Assembly (NCBI RefSeq): GCF_005222955.1
Contig: NZ_LWUA01000246.1
Span: 1-43,308, forward strand
DNA length: 43,308 bases
Direction: 5' to 3'
Origin: Blastococcus sp. CCUG 61487
GTDB lineage: Bacteria; Actinomycetota; Actinomycetes; Mycobacteriales; Geodermatophilaceae
Each line of letters starts with the position of its first letter. The stretch's first letter is position 1. Positions 1 through 12,607 of the stretch are shown one piece after another. The position numbers were made by a program, and so were the translations under genes. The notes beneath the pieces are model-generated. The model did no database searches and was not told the DNA's origin. It saw nothing but the letters and a program-made list of their open reading frames with translations.

Positions 1-40
1 GTCTCTGGGCAGTACATCTAGCGCAGGGGCCGTCGTCCGG

Positions 41-808
41 ATGACCGGTGTCGACGTCGTGCGGGGTGAGACCCACCTGCTGCGCGGCGTCGACTGGCAG
101 GTGGAGGACGACCACCGGTGGGTGGTGCTGGGCCCCAACGGGGCGGGGAAGACGACGCTGCTGCAGCTGGCCGCCGCGCTGCTGCACCCCACCCGGGGCG
201 AGGTGCGGCTGCTCGGGGAGACGCTCGGTGCGGTCGACGTCTTCGAGCTGCGGCCGCGCATCGGGCTCACCAGCGCGTCCCTGGCGCAGCGGATCAGCCC
301 GTCGGAGACGACCGGCGACATCGTCGTCTCCGCCGGCTACGCCGTCGTCGGCCGGGGTCGCGAGCGCTACGACGTCCACGACCTCACCCGCGCCGGCATC
401 CTCATGGAGCAGTGGGGCGTGGCGCAGTTCGCGCACCGGCCCTTCGGCACGCTGAGCGAGGGCGAGCGCAAGCGCGCCCAGATCGCCCGCGCGCTCATGC
501 CCGACCCCGAGCTGCTGCTGCTCGACGAGCCGGGTGCGGGGCTGGACCTCGGCGGCCGGGAGGACCTCGTGGCCCGGCTGTCCGACCTCGCGCGCTACAG
601 CTACGCGCCGGCGCAGGTGCTGGTCACGCACCACGTCGAGGAGATCCCGCCCGGCTACGACCACGCCCTGCTGCTGCGCGGGGGAGAGGTGGTGGCGGCC
701 GGAGCCGCGGACGACGTCCTGACCGCGGCGAACCTGTCGGACACGTTCGGGCTGCCCCTGGAGCTCACCCGCACCGACGGCCGCTTCGCCGCCCGCCGCG
801 CTCGCTAA
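41..808 (+). CDS. ABC transporter ATP-binding protein
   Basis: Cytoplasmic ATPase subunit of an ABC system, 255 aa, a complete single nucleotide-binding domain. Visible motifs are Walker A GPNGAGKTT (residues 31-39), the signature LSEGE (138-142), Walker B LLLLDE (158-163) and a switch-type His in VTHHVEE. No permease or binding protein is adjacent in the window, so the transported substrate is unknown; the partner could lie upstream of base 1 or the protein could act alone. The ATG at 41 fits the usual N-terminus of the family, but the frame is open to the window edge, so a more upstream start cannot be excluded. From memory, Rv3041c occupies the same place relative to echA17 in M. tuberculosis. 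Confidence 0.85.
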   Translation: MTGVDVVRGETHLLRGVDWQVEDDHRWVVLGPNGAGKTTLLQLAAALLHPTRGEVRLLGETLGAVDVFELRPRIGLTSASLAQRISPSETTGDIVVSAGYAVVGRGRERYDVHDLTRAGILMEQWGVAQFAHRPFGTLSEGERKRAQIARALMPDPELLLLDEPGAGLDLGGREDLVARLSDLARYSYAPAQVLVTHHVEEIPPGYDHALLLRGGEVVAAGAADDVLTAANLSDTFGLPLELTRTDGRFAARRAR

Positions 809-811
809 GGT
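806..811 (+). promoter_or_regulatory. Probable -10 element for leaderless enoyl-CoA hydratase transcript
   Basis: TAAGGT lies 7 nt before the ATG at 819 and its first three bases are the stop codon of the ABC gene. No Shine-Dalgarno sequence separates it from the start. This spacing places the transcription start at or next to the ATG. Confidence 0.5.
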
Positions 812-818
812 TCGAGGC

Positions 819-1598
819 ATGCCCGACTTCGTGACGCTGCAGGTGGAGGACGGGGTGGGCACGATCCGCCTCGACCGCCCGAAGATGAACGCGATCGACG
901 AGCAGCTCCACCTCGAGGTGCGCGCCGCCGCGGTCGAGGCGGGAGAGCGCGACGACGTCCGCGCCGTCGTCATCTACGGCGGGGAGCGGGTGTTCGCCGC
1001 CGGGGCCGACATCAAGGCCATGTCGCAGCTCGACGCCGCCGGCATGCGGACGTGGGGCACGGAGCTGCAGGACTCGTTCCGGGCCGTCGCGGGGCTCGCC
1101 AAGCCGGTGATCGCCGCGATCACCGGCTACGCCCTCGGTGGCGGGTACGAGCTGGCGCTGTGCGCCGACTTCCGGGTGCTCGGCACGAAGGCGAAGATCG
1201 GGCAGCCCGAGATCCTGCTGGGCGTCATCCCGGGCGCCGGCGGAACCCAGCGGCTGGCCCGCCTGGTCGGCCCGGCCAAGGCCAAGGACCTCGTCTTCAC
1301 CGGCCGGCACGTCGGTGCCGAGGAGGCGCTCGAGATCGGCCTGGCCGACGCCGTCGTCCCGGACGCCGAGGTGTACGAGACCGCGCTGGCGATGGCCCGC
1401 AAGTTCGCCGCCGGCCCTCCGCTGGCGCTGGCCGCCGCCAAGCGGGCGATCGACCAGGGGCTCGACCTGCCCCTCGACGAGGCGCTGACGCTGGAGACCC
1501 GGCTGTTCGCCGAGCTCTTCGACACCGAGGACCAGAAGACCGGCATGACCTCGTTCCTCGAGAACGGGCCCGGCAAGGCCACGTTCACCGGCCGCTGA
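819..1598 (+). CDS. Enoyl-CoA hydratase / isomerase (crotonase family)
   Basis: A 259-aa crotonase-fold protein, expected to hydrate trans-2-enoyl-CoA in fatty acid beta-oxidation in the cytoplasm. The oxyanion-hole segment AAGADIKAM is present. Both glutamates equivalent to the catalytic pair of mitochondrial enoyl-CoA hydratase (Glu144/Glu164) are kept, as E111 in [11 protein letters not shown] and E131 in QPEILLG, 20 residues apart as in the family. This supports real hydratase activity rather than an isomerase-only variant. It lies 10 nt after the ABC gene and is followed after 10 nt by the Cds1-like gene; the etfBA operon just downstream suits beta-oxidation. Substrate chain length cannot be read from the sequence. 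Confidence 0.9.
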   Translation: MPDFVTLQVEDGVGTIRLDRPKMNAIDEQLHLEVRAAAVEAGERDDVRAVVIYGGERVFAAGADIKAMSQLDAAGMRTWGTELQDSFRAVAGLAKPVIAAITGYALGGGYELALCADFRVLGTKAKIGQPEILLGVIPGAGGTQRLARLVGPAKAKDLVFTGRHVGAEEALEIGLADAVVPDAEVYETALAMARKFAAGPPLALAAAKRAIDQGLDLPLDEALTLETRLFAELFDTEDQKTGMTSFLENGPGKATFTGR

Positions 1599-1608
1599 GC
1601 AGGCGGGC

Positions 1609-2709
1609 GTGAGCGACGTCGTCGACAGGTCCGACCCGGCCGGCCGGGCGTGGGTCGACCGGGCCGTCGCGACCGTCGAGGCCGATGCCCGGCGCAGCGC
1701 CGACACGCACCTGCTCGCCTATCCGCTGCCGCCCGAGTGGGGCATCGACCTGTACCTCAAGGACGAGTCGACCCACCCGACCGGCAGCCTCAAGCACCGG
1801 CTCGCGCGCTCGCTGTTCCTCTACGGGTTGTGCTCGGGGCAGATCAGCGAGGGCAGCACCGTCGTGGAGGCCTCCAGCGGCTCGACGGCGGTGAGCGAGG
1901 CCTACTTCGCCCGGATGCTCGGCCTCCCGTTCGTCGCGGTCATGCCGCGCTCGACCAGCCGGGAGAAGGTCGCGCTCATCGAGTTCCACGGGGGCGTGTG
2001 CCACTTCGTGGACCGGGCCTCGGACATGTACGACGAGGCGCGCCGGCTGGCCGCCGAGTGCGGCGGCCACTACCTCGACCAGTTCACCTACGCCGAGCGG
2101 GCGACCGACTGGCGGGGCAACAACAACATCGCCGAGTCGATCTTCGAGCAGCTCTCCGCCGAGCGGCACCCGGTGCCCGAGTGGGTGGTCGTGGGTGCGG
2201 GCACGGGCGGCACGAGCGCCACGATCGGCCGGTACCTGCGCTACCGACGCCACCGCACCCGGCTGGCCGTCGTCGACCCGGAGAACTCGGCCTTCTTCCC
2301 CGGCTACGAGGCCGGGGAGCCGGACCGGACCACGGGCACGCCGTCGCGGATCGAGGGCATCGGCCGCCCGCGGGTGGAGCCCTCGTTCGTCCCGACGATC
2401 GTCGACCGGATGATCCGGGTGCCCGACGCCGCCTCGCTGGCGGCGGTGCGCCACCTGGAGACGACGACCGGCCGGCGGGCCGGCGGCTCGACCGGGACCA
2501 ACCTGTGGGGCGCGTTCTCGCTGGTGGCCGAGATGCTCGCCGCCGGGCGCAGCGGCAGCGTGGTCACCCTGCTGTGCGACGGCGGGGAGCGCTACGCGCA
2601 CACGTACTACTCCGACGCGTGGGTGGCGGCGCAGGGTCTCGACCTCGCTCCGCACGCCGCCACGCTGCGGCGATTCGCCGAGACGGGGCGGTGGGAGGAG
2701 GCCGCGTGA
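1609..2709 (+). CDS. cds1: PLP-dependent cysteine desulfhydrase / cysteine synthase-family protein (Cds1-like)
   Basis: A 366-aa fold-type II PLP enzyme. The PLP-binding Lys is K62 in [10 protein letters not shown], followed by the Asn-loop-like [10 protein letters not shown] and the phosphate-binding loop [12 protein letters not shown]. The whole sequence resembles, from memory, mycobacterial Cds1 (Rv3684), which breaks L-cysteine down to sulfide, ammonia and pyruvate; cysteine synthase CysK is more distant. The GTG start at 1609 gives the expected N-terminus ([19 protein letters not shown]). In M. tuberculosis this gene is far from the etf locus, so its position between enoyl-CoA hydratase and etfB is a local arrangement. 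A sulfur role would fit the cysteine desulfurase and MnmA about 4 kb away, but that link is inference. Confidence 0.8.
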   Translation: MSDVVDRSDPAGRAWVDRAVATVEADARRSADTHLLAYPLPPEWGIDLYLKDESTHPTGSLKHRLARSLFLYGLCSGQISEGSTVVEASSGSTAVSEAYFARMLGLPFVAVMPRSTSREKVALIEFHGGVCHFVDRASDMYDEARRLAAECGGHYLDQFTYAERATDWRGNNNIAESIFEQLSAERHPVPEWVVVGAGTGGTSATIGRYLRYRRHRTRLAVVDPENSAFFPGYEAGEPDRTTGTPSRIEGIGRPRVEPSFVPTIVDRMIRVPDAASLAAVRHLETTTGRRAGGSTGTNLWGAFSLVAEMLAAGRSGSVVTLLCDGGERYAHTYYSDAWVAAQGLDLAPHAATLRRFAETGRWEEAA

Positions 2710-2753
2710 CGTGGCTCACCCAGCCCTGGTGCGGCGACTCGTCTACCTGCAAG

Positions 2754-2759
2754 TAACCT
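2754..2759 (+). promoter_or_regulatory. Possible -10 element for etfBA
   Basis: TAACCT lies in the 117-nt gap between the Cds1-like gene and etfB. It would give an untranslated leader of roughly 60 nt that includes the strong ribosome binding site GGAGG near 2811-2815. No clear -35 box is seen. Confidence 0.35.
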
Positions 2760-2826
2760 CGCAGTCCGGAGCTGGGCGGGCCGACTGCCCGCACCCCCTG
2801 ACCCCGTCGCGGAGGTAGGTCTGACG

Positions 2827-3606
2827 ATGAACATCGTCGTGCTGGTCAAGCAGGTCCCCGATTCCGGGAGCGAGCGCAAGATGGACCCGGCGGACAACAC
2901 CGTCGACCGCGCCGCCGCGGACAACGTCGTCAACGAGATCGACGAGTACGCCATCGAGGAGGCGCTCCAGGTGCGCGACCGGGAGGGCGGCGAGGTCACC
3001 GTCCTCACCGTCGGCCCGGACGGCGCCACCGACGCCATCCGCAAGGCGCTGTCGATGGGCGCCGACAAGGCCGTGCACGTCTCCGACGACGCCATCAAGG
3101 GCTCGGACGCCGTGCAGATCAGCGCCGTCCTGGCCGGCGCGCTGCAGCAGCTGGAGTACGACCTCATCATCTGCGGCGCCGAGGCGACCGACAGCCAGAT
3201 GAGCGTCATGCCGGCCCTGCTCGCCGAGCGGCTCGGCCTCCCGCAGCTCTCCGGTGCGCGCAAGCTCACCGTCGAGGGCGGCGTGGCCAAGATCGAGCGG
3301 CAGACCGACGGCGGCTACTGGGCCGTCGAGGCGCCGCTGCCGGCGATCGTCTCCACCTGGGACACGATCAACGAGCCGCGCTACCCCTCGTTCAAGGGGA
3401 TCATGGCCGCCAAGAAGAAGCCGGTCGAGACCAAGACGCTGGCCGACATCGGCGTCGATGCCTCGGCCGTCGGGCTGGCCAACGCCACCACCCAGGTCCT
3501 CGACTTCGCCGGCCGCCCGCCCAAGGGCGAGGGCGTCAAGGTCACCGACGAGGGCGACGGCGCGCAGCAGTTCGTCGACTACCTCGCCAGCCAGAAGATC
3601 GTCTGA
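2827..3606 (+). CDS. etfB: Electron transfer flavoprotein beta subunit
   Basis: A 259-aa EtfB/FixA protein that forms the EtfAB heterodimer and carries electrons from acyl-CoA dehydrogenases to the membrane quinone pool. Family hallmarks are the start MNIVVLVKQVPD, the AMP/FAD-proximal region SMGADKAVHVSDDA, and the signature stretch from about residue 110 (DLIICGAEATDSQMSVMPALLAE). The ATG at 2827 follows GGAGGTAGGTCTGACG, a good ribosome binding site. etfA follows after 46 nt. Upstream enoyl-CoA hydratase strengthens the link with fatty acid oxidation. Confidence 0.95.
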   Translation: MNIVVLVKQVPDSGSERKMDPADNTVDRAAADNVVNEIDEYAIEEALQVRDREGGEVTVLTVGPDGATDAIRKALSMGADKAVHVSDDAIKGSDAVQISAVLAGALQQLEYDLIICGAEATDSQMSVMPALLAERLGLPQLSGARKLTVEGGVAKIERQTDGGYWAVEAPLPAIVSTWDTINEPRYPSFKGIMAAKKKPVETKTLADIGVDASAVGLANATTQVLDFAGRPPKGEGVKVTDEGDGAQQFVDYLASQKIV

Positions 3607-3652
3607 GTACGGCCCGGTTCCACAGACCGATTGCAGAGGAGAGCAACTAGTT

Positions 3653-4615
3653 ATGGCAGAGGTCCTGGTCCTGGCCGAGCTCGACCCGGCAGGCGGCGGA
3701 GTCCGCAAGACCACCCTGGAGGCCCTCACCGCGGCGCGCGCGCTCGGTGAGCCGTCGGCCGTCGTCATCGCCGCCCCCGGCACCGCCGCGGGCGTGAAGG
3801 ACAAGCTGGCCGAGTACGGCGCGGCCACCGTCTACGTCGCCGAGGCCCCCGAGATCGACGAGTTCCTCGTCGCCCCGAAGGCCGAGGTGCTGGCCCAGCT
3901 CGTCGGAGAGAAGTCCCCGGCCGCCGTCGTCATCCCCTCCTCGCCCGAGGGCAAGGAGATCGCCGCCCGCCTGGCGCTCAAGACCGGCAGCGGCTTCCTG
4001 ACCGACGTCACCGAGATCGCCGAGGACGGCACCGCGACGCAGGTCGCGTTCGCCGGCGCCGTGATCGTGCACTCGAAGGTCACCACCGGCACCCCGATCT
4101 ACACCCTGCGCGGCAACTCGGTCGCCGCCGAGCCGGCTCCGGCCGCGGGCGCCGAGCAGGCCGTGTCGGTGTCGATCTCCGACGCCGCCAAGGGCGCCAA
4201 GGTGACCGACCGGGTCGTCGAGCAGAAGAGCAGCCGCCCCGAACTCACCGAGGCCGGCATCGTGGTCTCCGGTGGCCGTGGCGTCGCCAGCGCCGAGAAC
4301 TTCTCGATCATCGAGGCGCTGGCCGACTCGCTCGGTGCCGCCGTCGGCGCCTCGCGTGCCGCCGTCGACTCCGGCTTCTACCCGCACAGCTTCCAGGTGG
4401 GGCAGACCGGCAAGACCGTCTCCCCGCAGCTGTACGTGGCCGTCGGCATCTCCGGTGCCATCCAGCACCGCGCCGGCATGCAGACGTCGAAGACGATCGT
4501 CGCCATCAACAAGGACCCGGAGGCGCCGATCTTCGAGCTCGCCGACTTCGGTGTCATCGGTGACCTCAACACCGTCGTCCCGCAGGCCACCGAGCTGATC
4601 CAGGCCCGGAAGTAA
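3653..4615 (+). CDS. etfA: Electron transfer flavoprotein alpha subunit
   Basis: A 320-aa EtfA/FixB protein, the FAD-binding partner of EtfB. The N-terminal half has [15 protein letters not shown]; the C-terminal FAD domain shows [34 protein letters not shown] and the closing [13 protein letters not shown]. The ATG at 3653 is chosen because it follows AGAGGAGAG (3635-3643) and gives the normal family N-terminus, although the frame is open much further upstream through etfB. It ends just before a very strong palindromic terminator, so etfB-etfA look like a two-gene transcription unit. Confidence 0.95.
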   Translation: MAEVLVLAELDPAGGGVRKTTLEALTAARALGEPSAVVIAAPGTAAGVKDKLAEYGAATVYVAEAPEIDEFLVAPKAEVLAQLVGEKSPAAVVIPSSPEGKEIAARLALKTGSGFLTDVTEIAEDGTATQVAFAGAVIVHSKVTTGTPIYTLRGNSVAAEPAPAAGAEQAVSVSISDAAKGAKVTDRVVEQKSSRPELTEAGIVVSGGRGVASAENFSIIEALADSLGAAVGASRAAVDSGFYPHSFQVGQTGKTVSPQLYVAVGISGAIQHRAGMQTSKTIVAINKDPEAPIFELADFGVIGDLNTVVPQATELIQARK

Positions 4616-4636
4616 CGGCCCGCAGCACGGCCGGTC

Positions 4637-4674
4637 GTCGAGCGCCGGTCCCCGTACGGGGACCGGCGCTCGAC
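4637..4674 (+). terminator. Palindromic terminator after etfA
   Basis: A perfect 38-bp inverted repeat: arm GTCGAGCGCCGGTCCCC (4637-4653), loop GTAC, and its exact complement (4658-4674), starting 21 nt after the etfA stop. There is only a weak downstream T-tract (GCATTT), as is common for high-GC actinobacterial terminators. Confidence 0.8.
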
Positions 4675-4748
4675 GCATTTCCCGGGGGAAACCGGTGCCA
4701 CGGAGCGGGAAGCACCGGGGCGACCGCGCGGTTGGGCGCTGCGTGGGA

Positions 4749-6137
4749 ATGTCGGGCTCGCGGGCGAGCATCTGGGACGCGGACCACCGTCGGGCGACGG
4801 TCGGACTGCTCACCCTCATCACCCTGGTCGCCTTCGAGGCGATGGCCGTCGGGACGGCGATGCCGACCGCGGTCGACGAGCTCGACGGCGTCGCCTGGTA
4901 CGCCTGGACGTTCAGCGCCTTCCTCGTGGCGTCGGTGGTCGGCATGGTCATCGGCGGCGAGGTGGGCGACCGGCGGCCACCGCGGCCCGGCGTGCTGACC
5001 GGGGTGGCGCTGTTCGCCGCCGGCCTGCTGATCGCCGGGCTCGCCCAGAGCATGGCGGTGCTCGTGCTGGGCCGGGCGGTGCAGGGCCTGGGCGCCGGCA
5101 TCGTGATCGTGCTGCTGTACGTCATCGCCGGGCAGGCGTTCTCCTCCGAGCTCCGCCCGCGGCTGTTCGGTGCCTTCGCGGCGGGCTGGGTGCTGCCCGC
5201 GCTGCTCGGGCCGCTGGCCTCCGGGGTGGTGACCACGCACATCGGCTGGCGTGCGGTCTTCCTCGGGCTGCTGCCCCTCGTCGGCGCCGGGCTGGCGATG
5301 CTGGTCAGCGCCGGACCGGGCCACGCCCCCGATCCGGACGCCGTCCGTGCCCGGTCGAGCAACGTCCCCTGGGCCCTGCTGGCCGGGGCCGGCATCGCCC
5401 TCTGCCTGTACGCCATGCAGCGCCTCGACCTCGTCGCCGCCGGGCCGGCCGTCGTGGGTGCCGTGGCGCTGGCCGCCGGACTGCGGCGGTTGCTGCCCCG
5501 CGGCACCGTCCGCGCGCGGCCTGGCATCCCGGCCGTGATCGCGAGCCGGGGGCTGCTCGCCGGTGCCTTCTTCGGCATGGACGCGCTGCTGCCGTTCGTG
5601 CTCACCGAGCAGCACGGCTGGAGCGCCTCGACCGCCGGGCTGCCGCTCACCGCGGGGGCCGTCGGCTGGGTGACCGCGGCCCAGCTGCAGAGCCGCCTCT
5701 CGACGATGCCGCGGCCACGGGTGCTGCGGGCGGGTTTCGTGGTGCTCGCCCTGGGGCTCGCCGCGACCGCCACCGTCGCGGTACCGGCCCTGGGCGGGTG
5801 GACGACCTACCTCACCTGGGCGGTGGCGGGCATCGGCATGGGGCTGGGCATGCCGAGCGTCGGCGTCCTGCTGCTCGACCAGTCGTCCGAGGCCGAGCGG
5901 GGCGCGAACTCCGCGGCCTTCCAGATCTCCGACGTCACCGCGTCGGCGCTGTGCGTCGGCCTGGCCGGCGTGCTGGTGGCCGCGGCGGCCGACGGCGGCG
6001 GTGCCCTGTGGGCAGCGGTGCTCACCGCGGTCGCCGTCCTCACCCTGCCCGCGCTCGTGGGCGTGGGGGTGGCCGGTCGCACGGTGCCCGCGGACCAGGG
6101 CGCCCCGGCGCCCGCGACTACCCTGGCGGCGACATGA
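4749..6137 (+). CDS. MFS transporter (drug-exporter type)
   Basis: A polytopic inner-membrane transporter of the major facilitator superfamily, 462 aa from the ATG at 4749. About 12-14 hydrophobic segments alternate with short loops; [14 protein letters not shown] (motif A region, between TM2 and TM3) and [11 protein letters not shown] are typical of the drug:H+ antiporter branch. Substrate is unknown. The GTG at 4695 would add 18 basic residues and the GTG at 4743 two; neither has a convincing ribosome binding site, so the ATG nearest the first membrane helix is preferred. The stop overlaps the ATG of the cysteine desulfurase gene by 4 nt. Confidence 0.85.
   Translation: MSGSRASIWDADHRRATVGLLTLITLVAFEAMAVGTAMPTAVDELDGVAWYAWTFSAFLVASVVGMVIGGEVGDRRPPRPGVLTGVALFAAGLLIAGLAQSMAVLVLGRAVQGLGAGIVIVLLYVIAGQAFSSELRPRLFGAFAAGWVLPALLGPLASGVVTTHIGWRAVFLGLLPLVGAGLAMLVSAGPGHAPDPDAVRARSSNVPWALLAGAGIALCLYAMQRLDLVAAGPAVVGAVALAAGLRRLLPRGTVRARPGIPAVIASRGLLAGAFFGMDALLPFVLTEQHGWSASTAGLPLTAGAVGWVTAAQLQSRLSTMPRPRVLRAGFVVLALGLAATATVAVPALGGWTTYLTWAVAGIGMGLGMPSVGVLLLDQSSEAERGANSAAFQISDVTASALCVGLAGVLVAAAADGGGALWAAVLTAVAVLTLPALVGVGVAGRTVPADQGAPAPATTLAAT
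6119..6124 (+). promoter_or_regulatory. Probable -10 element for cysteine desulfurase gene
   Basis: TACCCT inside the 3' end of the MFS gene, 9 nt before the ATG at 6134. The gene may thus be made both by coupling with the MFS gene and from its own leaderless transcript. Confidence 0.35.
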
Positions 6138-7324
6138 CCTACCTGGACCACGCGGCGACGACCCCGGTGCTGCCCGAGGTGCTCGCGGCGATGACCGAGC
6201 AGCTGGGCCGCGTCGGCAACGCCTCCTCGCTGCACGCCAGCGGCCGGGACGCCCGCCGGGTGGCCGAGCAGTCGCGCGAGCGGCTGGCCGAGGCGCTGGG
6301 CGCCCGCCCGTCGGAGGTGCTGTTCACCGGCGGGGGCACCGAGAGCGACAACCTCGCGGTCAAGGGGCTGTTCTGGGCCCGGCGCGCGGGTGACGCGCAG
6401 CGGCGGCGGCTCGTGGTCAGCCCGGCCGAGCACCACGCCGTGCTCGACAGCGTCGAGTGGCTGGTGAAGCACGACGGCGCCGAGGTCACCTGGCTGCCGA
6501 TCGACACCGCCGGGCGGGTGCACCCCGAGGCGCTGGCCGACGCGCTCGGCGACGGACGCGACGTGGCGCTCGTCAGCGTCATGTGGGCGAACAACGAGAT
6601 CGGCACCGTCAGCGACCTCGCCGCGCTGGCCGCGGTCGCGCACGCCGTCGGGGTGCCGCTGCACACCGACGCCGTCCAGGCCGTGGGCCAGGTGCCGGTC
6701 GACTTCGCCGCCAGCGGGGTGGACGCCCTCACCATGACCGGGCACAAGCTCGGCGGCCCGATGGGCGCCGGCGCGCTGCTGCTGCGCCGGGACGTCGAGT
6801 GCACGCCGCTGCTGCACGGTGGCGGCCAGGAGCGCGACGTCAGGTCGGGCACCCTCGACGTCGCGGCCATCGTGGGGCTGGCCACCGCCGCGGTCAGCGC
6901 CGTCACCACGCGCGAGGACCGGGTCGCCCGGCTGGCCGCGCTGCGCGACAGGCTGGTGGCCGGGATCACCGAGCAGGTGCCCGACGCGCAGCTCAACGGC
7001 GCTCCGGTGGACGACGTCGTCGCCGGGGGGCCGGGGCGGCTGCCCGGCAACGCGCACCTGTCTTTCCCGGGGGCCGAGGGCGACGCGCTGCTCATGCTGC
7101 TCGACGCGAAGGGCATCGAGTGCTCGACCGGCTCGGCCTGCAGTGCCGGGGTGGCCCGGCCCAGCCACGTGCTGCTGGCCGTCGGCGCCGACGCCGAGCG
7201 GGCGCGCAGCTCCCTGCGGTTCAGCCTCGGTCACACCTCCGCCGACACCGACGTCGACGCCGTCCTCGAGGTCATCGGGCCGGTCGTGGAGCGGGCCCGC
7301 CGGGCAGGGCTGGGCCGGCGATGA
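6134..7324 (+). CDS. iscS: Cysteine desulfurase (IscS/NifS family)
   Basis: A 396-aa class V aminotransferase-fold PLP enzyme that removes sulfur from L-cysteine as a persulfide for Fe-S clusters and tRNA thiolation. The PLP Lys is K205 ([11 protein letters not shown]) and the catalytic Cys is C336 in [10 protein letters not shown]. The N-terminus [12 protein letters not shown] is typical of the family. Its stop overlaps the start of mnmA (ATGA), so sulfur donor and tRNA thiolase are coupled. From memory, M. tuberculosis iscS is likewise next to trmU, which supports the IscS name over the SufS type. Confidence 0.92.
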   Translation: MTYLDHAATTPVLPEVLAAMTEQLGRVGNASSLHASGRDARRVAEQSRERLAEALGARPSEVLFTGGGTESDNLAVKGLFWARRAGDAQRRRLVVSPAEHHAVLDSVEWLVKHDGAEVTWLPIDTAGRVHPEALADALGDGRDVALVSVMWANNEIGTVSDLAALAAVAHAVGVPLHTDAVQAVGQVPVDFAASGVDALTMTGHKLGGPMGAGALLLRRDVECTPLLHGGGQERDVRSGTLDVAAIVGLATAAVSAVTTREDRVARLAALRDRLVAGITEQVPDAQLNGAPVDDVVAGGPGRLPGNAHLSFPGAEGDALLMLLDAKGIECSTGSACSAGVARPSHVLLAVGADAERARSSLRFSLGHTSADTDVDAVLEVIGPVVERARRAGLGRR

Positions 7325-8390
7325 GGGTCCTCGCCGCGATGAGCGGGGGAGTGGACTCCGCCGTCGCCGCCGCGCTGGCCGTCGATGCCGGCCACGACGT
7401 CACCGGGGTGCACCTGGCGCTGTCGCAGAACCGGCAGACGCTGCGCAGCGGCTCCCGCGGCTGCTGCAGCGTCGAGGACTCGCACGACGCCCGCCGGGTG
7501 GCCGACGAGCTGGGCATCCCGTTCTACGTGTGGGACATGGCCGACAGGTTCACCGAGGACGTCGTCGACGACTTCGTCGCCGAGTACGCGGCGGGCCGCA
7601 CCCCGAACCCGTGCCTGCGCTGCAACGAGAAGATCAAGTTCTCCGCGGTCCTGGACCGCGCGCGGGCGCTCGGCTTCGACGCCGTCGTGACCGGCCACCA
7701 CGCGCGGCTGGCCGACGGCGAGCTGCGCCGCTCGGTGGACGCCGGCAAGGACCAGTCCTACGTGCTGGGGGTGCTCACCGGTGAGCAGCTGGCCGCGGCG
7801 ATGTTCCCGCTGGGCGGCATGACGAAGGACCGCGTCCGGGAGATCGCGGCCGAGCGCGGGTTCGCCGTCGCCGCCAAGCCGGACTCGCACGACATCTGCT
7901 TCATCCCCGACGGCGACACCCGTGGCTTCCTCGCGCGCAGGCTGGGCAGCCGGCCGGGGCCGGTCGTGGACGCGGCCACCGGGGCGACGGTGGGTGAGCA
8001 CGACGGGACGTACGGCTTCACCGTGGGCCAGCGGAAGGGCCTGGGCGTGAGCGCCGGGGACTCGCGTCCGCGTTACGTCCTGGGTATCGAGCCGGTGTCG
8101 CGGACCGTCACGATCGGGACGGCCGAGCTGGCCTCGGTCGAGGAGGTGCGCACCGGGGCACCCACGTGGACAGGTGCCGCGCCGGCCCTGCCGATCCGCT
8201 GCGAGGTGCAGCTGCGCGCGCACGGCAGCCCGGTCGCCTGCGAGGTCAGCGGCACCGAGGACGGCGGCCTGCGCATCGCCCTGGCCGCGCCGCAGCGCGG
8301 GGTCGCTCCGGGGCAGTCCGCCGTCCTCTACGAGCCGGACGCCGAGCGCGGGGACCGGGTGCTCGGCCAGGCGGCCGTGGCAGCCGCTTC

Positions 8391-8394
<4 letters not shown>
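7321..8394 (+). CDS. mnmA: tRNA-specific 2-thiouridylase
   Basis: A 357-aa MnmA/TrmU that makes 2-thiouridine at wobble U34 of tRNA-Lys, -Glu and -Gln, using ATP and a persulfide donor. The PP-loop SGGVDS is at residues 8-13; the catalytic cysteine pair is C98 (NPCLRCNE) and C193 ([11 protein letters not shown]). The C-terminal beta-barrel is complete. The ATG at 7321 overlaps the cysteine desulfurase stop and the gene's own stop overlaps the GTG of the next gene, so three genes are chained. The tRNA-Gln and tRNA-Glu genes in this window have CUG and CUC anticodons, which MnmA would not modify; its substrates must be other tRNAs. Confidence 0.95.
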
Positions 8395-12071
<3,677 letters not shown>

Positions 12072-12095
12072 GACGGGAAGGGGGCTCCCGACCGT

Positions 12096-12530
12096 TCAGC
12101 CGGCCACGGGTCTGACGCCGCGCACCGTGGCGGTGGCGACGGCGCTTGCGACGACGTGTCCGTCGGCGTCCTCGAGCTCGCCGGCGAGGAAGGCGACCGT
12201 GCCACCGCGCCGCACCACGCGTCCCCGGCCGATCAGCGTCCCGGGCCCCGCCGGCCGGAGGAACTGGACCTGCAGGTTGGTCGTCGGCGCCCACTCGTCG
12301 GGTCCGAGAGTCGCCACGAGGGCAGGACCCATCGTGTCGTCGAGCATCGCCGCGAGCATGCCGCCCTGGACGTTCCCCGCCGGGTTGAGGAACTCCGGGG
12401 TCGCCGTGAACTCCACGTCGATGGTCATGGCTTCGAGGTCCACGTGTCGAAGACGAAAGCCGAGAAGCCGGGCGATCGGCGGCGGCTCCGCCCGCCCCTC
12501 CACGACGTCCCAGAACGGTCCGGTCGGCAT
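12096..12530 (-). CDS. PaaI-family hotdog thioesterase
   Basis: A 144-aa single hotdog-fold protein, likely hydrolysing acyl-CoA or aryl-CoA thioesters. The conserved helix is seen as NVQGGMLAAMLDDTMG, with a catalytic-type Asp (LDD) and the usual TTNLQVQFLRPA strand. The ATG at 12530 (MPTGPFWDV) is preferred to the longer frame from 12560 because TAGCTT lies 7 nt upstream, the leaderless arrangement used widely in this window. The substrate is unknown. Confidence 0.8.
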   Translation of the reverse strand: MPTGPFWDVVEGRAEPPPIARLLGFRLRHVDLEAMTIDVEFTATPEFLNPAGNVQGGMLAAMLDDTMGPALVATLGPDEWAPTTNLQVQFLRPAGPGTLIGRGRVVRRGGTVAFLAGELEDADGHVVASAVATATVRGVRPVAG

Positions 12531-12537
12531 GCGGCGC

Positions 12538-12543
12538 AAGCTA
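12538..12543 (-). promoter_or_regulatory. Probable -10 element for leaderless thioesterase transcript
   Basis: TAGCTT on the minus strand, 7 nt before the ATG at 12530. It decides the start codon of the thioesterase gene. Confidence 0.5.
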
Positions 12544-12569
12544 GCCCCGGGTTCCGACACTTCCGAAGC

Positions 12570-12599
12570 CCTCCTCCCATCACGTGCACCGGGAGGAGG
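12570..12599 (-). terminator. Hairpin terminator after the HNH endonuclease gene
   Basis: A 9-bp stem CCTCCTCCC/GGGAGGAGG with a 12-nt loop, 8 nt beyond the HNH stop on the minus strand. No T-run follows, so efficiency is uncertain. Confidence 0.5.
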
Positions 12600-12607
12600 C
12601 CGCTCGA

